A DNA stretch of 64,000 nucleotides. Source: Venturia oleaginea (Eukaryota > Ascomycota > Dothideomycetes > Venturiales > Venturiaceae). The position numbers and the translations under genes were made by a program. Under the pieces are notes generated by a model. That model was not told where the DNA came from. It searched no databases and saw only the letters and a program-made list of their open reading frames with translations. Positions 56,959-64,000 of this stretch are shown here, piece after piece. The DNA lies in NCBI GenBank assembly GCA_013176395.1, contig JABMLP010000016.1, forward strand, positions 868,001-932,000. The letters run 5' to 3'. The stretch's first letter is position 1, and each line of letters starts with the position of its first letter.

Positions 56959-57689
56959 ATGCATACATGCGGGTTTGAGTGAAGAGAAGGGGTTGTGCAT
57001 GGGTTTCTTCAAGGAGTTATGTGCATTGGCCTGGGCAATGTATAGTCAAAAAGGATTGAGACTAAGGATCGAGAAATGAATTGATCTTTGATTGCCCACA
57101 CATTTTTAGCGTCAATGTGCGCGCTGGCAGGCCTTGATACACCATGGTCGACATTTATTACGATAACAGCTTGCGTATTATTTCGGAGGGTCTGTGAAAG
57201 ATTCAAGAAGCAACTAAAAAGAGCAGAACCCAAATGCAACGAGTTCCTAACATCTTATTAACTCACGTGATAATTATCGTCTTCTTTCCGGCGCTTGTTC
57301 AACTTTTCATATTTTCCATCGCTTTTACCGCCCAAAAATGGTTTGTGGAGGCGGCATCATGCGAAGAGCATATTCGAGCATGGACTGCAAAGATTTTGTA
57401 GAGCTTTGACGGTGTGTGAATATATAGCTTACGATGCCGTTGGGAGACACGATGAACTGGTCGGAGATTAGCTCAAGGGAGTATTGAAAGAGATAACGGA
57501 AAGTACAGGGAGTTAGGCTACAGCTGGCTATCTACTAGACAAATATCCGTAACGATGCTGTGGAGAAACAAGGTCCCGCAATAGCATCATCCCACCTGTT
57601 TCCCTTATTAACGTTTAGGGTATGACTTGCATCTTTCGACACAGAATCGGATAGATCCTACTATATTTATCTGTGGTTGAATACAAAGT
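56959..57689. other. Intergenic
   Basis: 3' flank of eL32 and of the HET relic. Nothing recognisable. Confidence 0.5.
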
Positions 57690-58471
57690 TGCAAATTATG
57701 CCGCAAGAATATAAGATCTCTACATTAGAGTGAGTCTGGAAAGCTTGAAGTTGTGTCCGTGCCAGTCTTTTGTTAGTAAGATACCATGAAGAAGCATGTC
57801 CCAAGAAGTCGATATATGTTCTTCGGATCGTCACGCATAGCTCATCCCAATTCAATATCTTGCGGGGCGTCGTTAGTCCCGGATATTTTTCGGGCTCCGG
57901 TGAATATGTCTCTGGATTTGAGATCCGGAGTACGAACCGAGTAATAGCATCGGATGAAAGTTTCGTCGTTCGTACAGAGTGGACATGCTAAGGAAGTCTG
58001 TCCTCAAACGTTCCAATGCAATGGAGTCCAGACAAAAAGCTCAAAACTGCAGAACTCTGCTCGCCGGCTTCTCCAAGCCAAATCTTCACTCTTCCCGCGA
58101 GTCGATAGATAATTCCCACCGGACTGATCTTTTGCGCCTTTTCGATCATACGCTTTTGATTGAGACATATCGCGTCGATCCAGAGATGACCGTTTGGAGT
58201 GGTATCCGACAATGGCGCAGCATGATTTCGACTATTCTATCTCGGTGACTTTGATGTTCAACGTGATAGAATGACTAAACAACGGCTCACCAACTGCTTC
58301 ATACACGGATTTGGGACCATCGTACATGGTTCTGCGATCGTATTGAACGATTGAGGCCTTCAGCCCATCCTCGAAGCGCAAAGGTTGAAGCGTAAGAACA
58401 CGTACATGATCCGGAGATTCTAGCGACTCGTATCGATATGCTGGCAAACTTGCTTTTATTGTCGTCTTCAT
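57690..58471 (-). pseudogene. HET-domain protein, decayed
   Basis: The minus strand starts MKTTIKASLPAYRYESLESP and reads VRVLTLQPLRFEDGLKASIV, then PKSVYEAVGEPLFSHSITLN; the family's SYTWGEP motif lacks its SYTW residues. The frame stops after KVTEIE, and another frame carries NGHLWIDAICLNQKRMIEKA and IYRLAGRVKIWLGEAGEQSS, the core of the HET domain. A further block, LNWDELCVTIRRTYIDFLGH, lies at 57790-57850 in a third position. At least one frameshift and one stop (58010) separate the blocks. Intact HET proteins trigger cell death when unlike hyphae fuse. Confidence 0.8.
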
Positions 58472-58763
58472 CTTCAGCTGTACAGATTTTGGCGTGGGTG
58501 TGCGATGAAAGCGACGATGCGGACATGTTGAAGAGGGGCAAAGAAAAGTGAAGGAGAATGAGCGCTTTTATAGAGCTTTGGAAGTCCAACTGCTAAAACA
58601 GATATATCACTAACTAATCTCCCCGAAGCCGGGACTCCGTGCCATCTTCCACACTCCTTTCTTCCTCCATAGAACATCATCATTTCACTGAGACTGGTCC
58701 TCTGTTTTTTGGCCATGTAGTACTGTATAACGAGTATCACTCCGACCATACGCGGCCATCCTA

Positions 58764-60443
58764 ATGGTTTTCACCTTGCCAGGAAAGATTTCCTGGCCGT
58801 CCATTCGGAGCGTTGGGGAACCGCGGCTTTCGTCAAGAGATAAAACACCCCCTGGTAGCGACGATGTCGACGAACCTCTTCTCCAACCCTTCGAAAGCCA
58901 CGGAGACAGCGTGCCTGATGATGGGCGCGTAAATTTGACAGAAGAAGACAACAAACGAATATGCCGCAAGACCGATCTGAACATCCTACCCATCCTCGTC
59001 TGGGTTTACTTTCTGCAGATCTTGGACAAAACGACTCTGGGTTATGCGGCTGTCTTCAACCTTGAGCGAGATACCGGATTGACGGGGAGACAGTACTCCC
59101 TCATCGGCTCTGTTGCGCCTTTCGCGCAACTACTTTGGCAGCCATTCTCTTCATGGTTGATTGTCAAGATGCCTCACAAAATCCTGGTATCATCCTTAGT
59201 ACTAGGATGGGGCATCTCTCAAGCAAGCATGGCTGCTTGTAACAACTTTACTGGATTGATGATCACGAGATTCTTCTTGGGACTTTTCGAAGCAGGATGT
59301 TTACCGGTTTTTAGTGTCATTACTAGCCATTGGTACCGCCGACAGGAGCAGCCGATGCGAGTTGCGGCGTGGTACAGCACGAATGGGATTTCGAATGTCG
59401 TGGCTGCTGGGTTGGCGTTTGGCCTGGGCCATATCAAGTCTGATTTACTCCGGCCGTGGCAAATGTAAAGCATCCTCTTCCTCTGCTTGACCTAAGTTGA
59501 TATTGACAGAATCTTCCTCTTCGTGGGATTGGTGACAATCGCAACTGCTCCGCTCGTGTACTGGCGTCTCCCAAACGACATCCTCTCAGCTCCATTCTTC
59601 GACAAACATGAAAAGGCCCAAGCTATCGAAAGACTACGTGCCAACCAAACCGGCATTGGATCTCGTGATTTCAGGTTGGAACAGGTCACCGAACTTCTGA
59701 TCGAACCAAAAACATGGCTTTTCATCAGCATGACCATGTTACTCAATATCGGAACCCAGGTTACCAGCGTATTCGGACCACTCATCCTTGCCGGATTTGG
59801 CTTCGACAAATACGCCACCACTCTACTCAATATGCCTTTCGGTGTGCTCCAATTCATCGCGATTATGTTCGGATCATGGGCAGCGCTGAGGTTTCGTTTC
59901 AAGAGCTTGGTACTAGCGAGTATGATGGTGCCTGTTACGATTGGTGTCGCATTGCTGTACTTTCTTCCCAGAACAGGAGGCCATGCCTCTTTGATGGCTA
60001 GTTTCTATCTTCTTTCTTTCATGTTCACCGGAAATCCACTCATCGTTTCTTGGATCGTCGGGAATACGGCTGGCACGACAAAGAAATCTGTCATCATGTC
60101 TCTGTACAACGCTGGCTCAGCAGGTGGCAACATCATCGGTCCTTTGCTTTTCAAGTCCAAGGATGCTCCGTCGTATAAACCTGGACTGAGAGCCGTGTTG
60201 GCAATCTTTGTTGCATTGCTTGTCGTGGTGTTTGTGCAACTCGCGAATCTGGTAGCCTTGAATAAGTTGCAGCAAAAAAGACGTGTGGCTAATGGAAAGA
60301 TGGCGATTATCCATGATCACTCTATGGATGATCGGTATGCTGCTTCCGAGGAAGAAAATGAAGAGGAAGGAGCAAAACTTGGAGAGGCTGCATTTTTGGA
60401 TCTGACTGATCGTCAGAACCACGAATTTACATATATCTACTGA
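58764..60443 (+). CDS. MFS transporter of the Dal5/allantoate permease type
   Basis: Two exons, 58764-59464 and 59510-60443, with a 45-nt intron, give 544 residues. The soluble N-terminus is followed by about 12 hydrophobic segments. Family phrases are DLNILPILVWVYFLQILDKT, then LGYAAVFNLERDTGLTGRQY and ITRFFLGLFEAGCLPVFSVI. The second half has FISMTMLLNIGTQVTSVFGP, GNTAGTTKKSVIMSLYNAGS and AGGNIIGPLLF. This fits the anion:cation symporter group (allantoate, nicotinate, pantothenate and similar anions) at the plasma membrane. The substrate cannot be read from sequence. Confidence 0.92.
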
Positions 60444-60565
60444 TACATAGCACATTTAATTCATCCTCTGCCGCCAGTAGATCAGCAAAACTTCATCGAC
60501 CTAGGTCTCCCGGACTTTCCTTCCTAGAACATCAAAAGTCGAATCGCCGCTCCCCACAAGACTCG

Positions 60566-61218
60566 CTACCTTTGCCTTCCGGCCCAGGCATCGCAAATAC
60601 GCAGGCACTGGGAGCGAAGGGCATGTTGAGCCTTGTACTCAAGCTCTAGCTCCCCCCGAATACAGGGTACAGGATCAAGATCCGTATCGATGCGATTCGG
60701 AATGACGCGTAACTTCTGCGAATGGGTATTCCACTGAGTTGAGCAATTCCATAACCCTCCATACAACGGCGCCACACGTTCCTTGAATTCCTCCAACATG
60801 ATCTTCAAGAGATTACATACTTCGCCCTCGCTCTCGACCCACCCATAGTTTGACGGCTGCACCATATCGCCAACTTTGTGCTGTCCGGTGAAGAGCTTCC
60901 AAAATATATGGTCTTCCAAACATGGAGTGCTGAGCCATGGGGTACAATTGCCAAATCTGGAGAACCCTGTTGGCACTCGCGACCAAACATTCATTGTTGA
61001 AGTAGGAAGAAACTCCTTTTTTCTCCCAAAGAATTGTATCGAGTTTGATCGTAGTTAATGCGATTCTAGCTGTTTTGTAATACGTTGCGATTTTTGCGGC
61101 GAGGGCGCGGACGGTATTCAGGATTTCGGGACCACACGCGCAGATAAATTTCCAGTACTCAAGTTCAAGGGATTCGTGAAAAGTTTGTCGGTGGCGATCC
61201 CGAGTCGGGATGTTTGTC
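60566..61218 (-). pseudogene. BTB-family paralogue A, partial and frameshifted
   Basis: The 5' edge is a splice acceptor (CTAACTATATAG). The frame reads ELEYWKFICACGPEILNTVR and ends near LDTILWEKK. One base shift in the A6 run at about 61010 is needed to enter PTGFSRFGNCTPWLSTPCLE, later ERVAPLYGGLW and DLDPVPCIRGELELEYKAQH. The last block matches copies B (FDPLTCIKTELAADYN) and C (CDPVPCIQKELA). The BTB domain itself is absent upstream. It is a truncated tandem duplicate. Confidence 0.7.
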
Positions 61219-61494
61219 CTATATAGTTAGATTGACAACTTTGAGAGTGGTGGAAAGGACATCGATCGAAAGCATTATTGTGAAATTGCTAGGCATTTCG
61301 CTATAGCCTAAATTCTGGCAATTGGACCATCAATTTTAAACTGTTCGTGCATCGAAAACTGGCTTCGCTGAATGTGCGCTATGTGGTGCTTCCACCAGCC
61401 CTCAGGTAGACTCATTTCGCTCAACAACGCTGTTATACCAACGGCTTCCTTCAAGATACAATTCCTTCTCCGGTCGTTGTCAAGCATGGTTCCG

Positions 61495-62894
61495 TCATGA
61501 ATAACGCCTCTCAACTCCAATCATCTGCAAGCCGCCACTGTCTGTCCTCTCCGAATCTGTATTTCCCCAAAACCTCCTGTACTTGCGTTTTTGCGGACGA
61601 AGCGCCAAATTCCTGTTGTAATCGGCAGCCAGCTCGGTCTTGATACAAGTGAGTGGATCGAATTGAGTCGAGATGCAGCTGATCATTGGTGCTTGGGCAT
61701 CCTCCCATAAGTCTTTGTAAAGCGGCGCTACACATTTCTGTGCTTCAATCAGCAGAAGATCTAGACATTCAGTGAATTCATTTCGTTCCGGCCAAGTTCG
61801 GCCGATGGCCTGATTCCGGAATTTCATCATGCCATGTTCAGCTCGATACTTCTTCGTAAAAAGGTTCCAAAGCAGGTGATCATGATTCTTCCTGCGCAGC
61901 CAGTCTGTCCACATTTTGCAGGCTGTGTCACCGAAATAATCCAGACGTATATTTCCCGGACGTCCTGCGCCGAAGCCGTTATGCTTGGAGATCTTTGCTA
62001 CATCCATCCGCTGGAGCTCGCGTTTGATCGGTCCATGGTACTGGCCTATTAGACGCGAGTAAGTCTTCACGACAGAGATTATCTCGGAATCATATCCACA
62101 GAAGAATTTCCATTCTCTACTCCCTTCCTCGATGTCCTGGGCGTCGCACTCTCAGTTGCCAATATACCGATAGTGTGTCATTGCTACCGACTTTACTGCT
62201 TGTATCCAAATGTCTGGTGAGTTAAGTGCTCTACCGATGAAGAGGAAATTACGTTGCCAGTGGTGCATGATTTGCTCGCTTCTAGAACGAGTTCCGAGAA
62301 TGAGGACCTCCAGTCTTGAGCAAATTGGTCGAGAGTTGTAGCAACCATAGACATCAATAACCTCGTGTATGTTTGCATATATACCGGAAGATTCGGCTGG
62401 TAGTTCCACAGGACCCTCGACGTCTTCGTACATGAAGGCGAATACGGTTTTGTAGGCGGTGACGATGTAATCGTGCATACCTGATGGCCATGCTCGATCC
62501 GCGACAAGCGATGGTAAAACTCTTCGGCAAAGATATTAGTACCCTTCGACTGGGGTTTGTCGGCGGATACAAAAAGAGATCGACACCACTGTGTACATGT
62601 ACGTACCTTGCCTTCTAGTAAATGACTGCAGTTGTCACCTCCACGATCTCCTCCTGATATAACGAGCTCATATCTCTTCATGTAGACGCATCTTCCAGCT
62701 ATGGTCTTCGTCCCCGTAACCTTACTCCCCACCCATCTGTCACTCAGACCAGCCGTAAAGAAATCGGAGAATCTCGACAAGACGTCGGAGTGAAGGACGA
62801 GATCGTGGAGTCCATTGGGAGCGAGCGAGATGACAACGTCCCTATCGGTATATTGAAGGAATGGCCGACTCTCCGGAGAGAAGTTCGAAGCCAT
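61495..62894 (-). pseudogene. BTB/POZ-family paralogue B, with in-frame stop
   Basis: Exon 1 starts at 62894 with MASNFSPESRPFLQYTDRDV and the BTB core DLVLHSDVLSRFSDFFTAGL, then GRCVYMKRYELVISGGDRGG. An intron of about 85 nt follows; its exact ends are unsure (a GC donor after LLE would give LLEVLPSLVADRAWPSGMHD). The second exon reads YIVTAYKTVFAFMYEDVEGP and IHEVIDVYGCYNSRPICSRL, then RALNSPDIWIQAVKSVAMTH. A TGA at 62152-62154 (YIGN-stop-ECDAQ) lies in an otherwise continuous frame to 61495, which includes CVAPLYKDLWE and FDPLTCIKTELAADYN. TGG in place of TGA would restore the frame. Confidence 0.75.
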
Positions 62895-63386
62895 GACTGT
62901 TGATTGTAGGAACAATGTCAGCTCTCAATCGTATTCACTGGTGAGCAAAGTAATGGGAGACTACCGACCAATTCTCAGACTGCTTTTTCGGGGCTGGTAA
63001 TGTTGTTGTTGTTGTTGTTTGAGGAGAAAGAATCTGTGATTGGAAGTAAATTTGTTCGGTATCAGCTGATCAAGGTGTGCTACCCGGACAACACTCATCT
63101 ATGCTCGTTTGGCAGTCTACCAAGACTCAACGCTAGAATACCAACGCCGTCGTCCTCCTATCTTCTCTTTTCATTGTAGAGACACTGGGAACTGGGCATA
63201 TACTTGGATATAGCAAGGGATCGAGTTGCTATAACGGGAGTTGTCTACTCAAATGTTCAAAATATTCATTGACCGAAGAAACTATAAGCCAAAGACAAAA
63301 CAGCCGACTCGATAATAATTGATTCTTACCTCTTGATTAACGCCTGAATTCCAAATCCTCATGGACACGTGCTATCCAAGCGAACA
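62895..63386. other. Intergenic between BTB paralogues
   Basis: Holds the promoter of copy B and the 3' end of copy C. A TGT/GTT microsatellite of about 19 bp lies at 63001. No gene seen. Confidence 0.55.
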
Positions 63387-64000
63387 TTAGCTCTCCAAAC
63401 CAAGCTGCGTCAGAATGTTTACAATTTCTTCTTCCTGCATTCTTTTGGATTCCTCATGGTACTCTGTCACTATTATCTCTGCCGAGCTACCAAAACTAAT
63501 CGTCAAAAACGGCTCTTCTTCCTTTACAATGCTTCTGGCCGCTTGCGCGAGCTCTTTCTGGATGCAAGGGACAGGATCGCAATTGCAATCCAGCATCTTG
63601 CCCAACGATGAGGTACCGACGTTGGAATCCCTTAGCCACATGTCTCGATAAAGGGGTGATATGATTTCTCGTGCCTTGGAGAGAAGGAATTCGATGCCTT
63701 CGTAAAGGTTGCCACATGGGCATAAATTGCACGGTTAGTGCGTGAACTTGTGCGGGTGAGTGCCGCGAGTACCTTCGGCGGGATCAAAGGACCAGATATT
63801 ATAAAGCTTCCTTCTGTGCATGGATGTCCATCTCAAGGCAGATCGGAAGATTCTGGGCCCCCTTGTAACAACTGTCAAGTCTTGATGGTGTACCTGAAAT
63901 TGAGCGATTGCTGTAGAAGCGAGCTGATCAAGTTCATGCGCGATTTTGTCATATTCTTTTGCAATTTTAGCAGCCCAACATTTCATAATACCAATGATAT
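63387..64000 (-). CDS. BTB-family paralogue C, 3' part, runs off the window
   Basis: Exon from beyond 64000 to 63773, a 75-nt intron (GTACTC donor, CACTAACC branch), then 63697-63387. Splicing joins WSFDPAEG to IEFLLSKAREIISPLYRDMW. It continues NCDPVPCIQKELAQAARSIV and ends ILTQLGLES. The part seen is open and matches the C-terminal region of copies A and B, including the APLY/SPLY-x-x-x-W block. The N-terminal BTB domain should lie to the right of this window. This may be the intact parent of the array. Confidence 0.7.

Noticed and set aside
1..64000. CRISPR arrays, operons or other prokaryotic features
   Set aside because: Spliceosomal introns throughout show nuclear fungal DNA; no regularly spaced direct repeats were seen.

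Overview
The window looks like nuclear DNA of a filamentous ascomycete (Pezizomycotina). Coding genes carry many 45-120 nt spliceosomal introns with GTRNGT-type donors and CTAAC/CTRAC branch sites. The gene content is typical of these fungi: a Zn2Cys6 regulator, HET-domain remains, a Dal5-type transporter, a Tad-like LINE and lineage-specific F-box-like and BTB families. I cannot fix the class from sequence alone; Leotiomycetes or Dothideomycetes seem most likely.

Left part (1-16 kb): a sparse first 6 kb with a small F-box-like gene (LPREL family). Then come a mitochondrial coiled-coil protein, the histone H3K79 methyltransferase DOT1 (with a GC-AG intron), and eIF4B (seven exons, including a 4-nt first exon and a probable 3-nt microexon) divergent from a Tim17-like membrane protein. 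Middle left (14.6-26.7 kb): a decayed GH114 glycosidase, a small secreted four-cysteine protein, a broken RTA1-like gene, a Zn2Cys6 regulator, a short F-box gene, a CCCH zinc-finger protein, and the TRAP-alpha/IRC22 homologue.

Middle (27-42 kb): a 62-bp perfect palindrome, then SAF1 (F-box plus RCC1), a dienelactone hydrolase, a second LPREL-family gene, phosphatidylserine decarboxylase PSD2 (two C2 domains plus EF-hand), an acidic protein with four spaced VFG motifs and a probable frameshift at its start, and a Mg-chelatase/MoxR-like protein.

Right part (43.8-64 kb) is an accessory, decaying region. A hydantoinase/DUF917 fusion gene runs from 52450 leftwards to 43815. Its first intron holds a 5.5-kb LINE in the opposite orientation, flanked by a 14-bp target-site duplication that includes the intron's own 3' splice site. 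The host gene also carries a nonsense codon and a frameshift. Beyond it lie a HET C-terminal relic, a third LPREL-family gene with a decayed fourth copy, ribosomal protein eL32, a second HET relic, a Dal5-type MFS transporter, and three tandem BTB-family copies, of which two are broken and the third runs off the window. Housekeeping genes are intact while accessory genes are mostly broken. Several of the nonsense codons are of the kind that C-to-T change in CpA (RIP-like) would make, but this is inference from a few sites.
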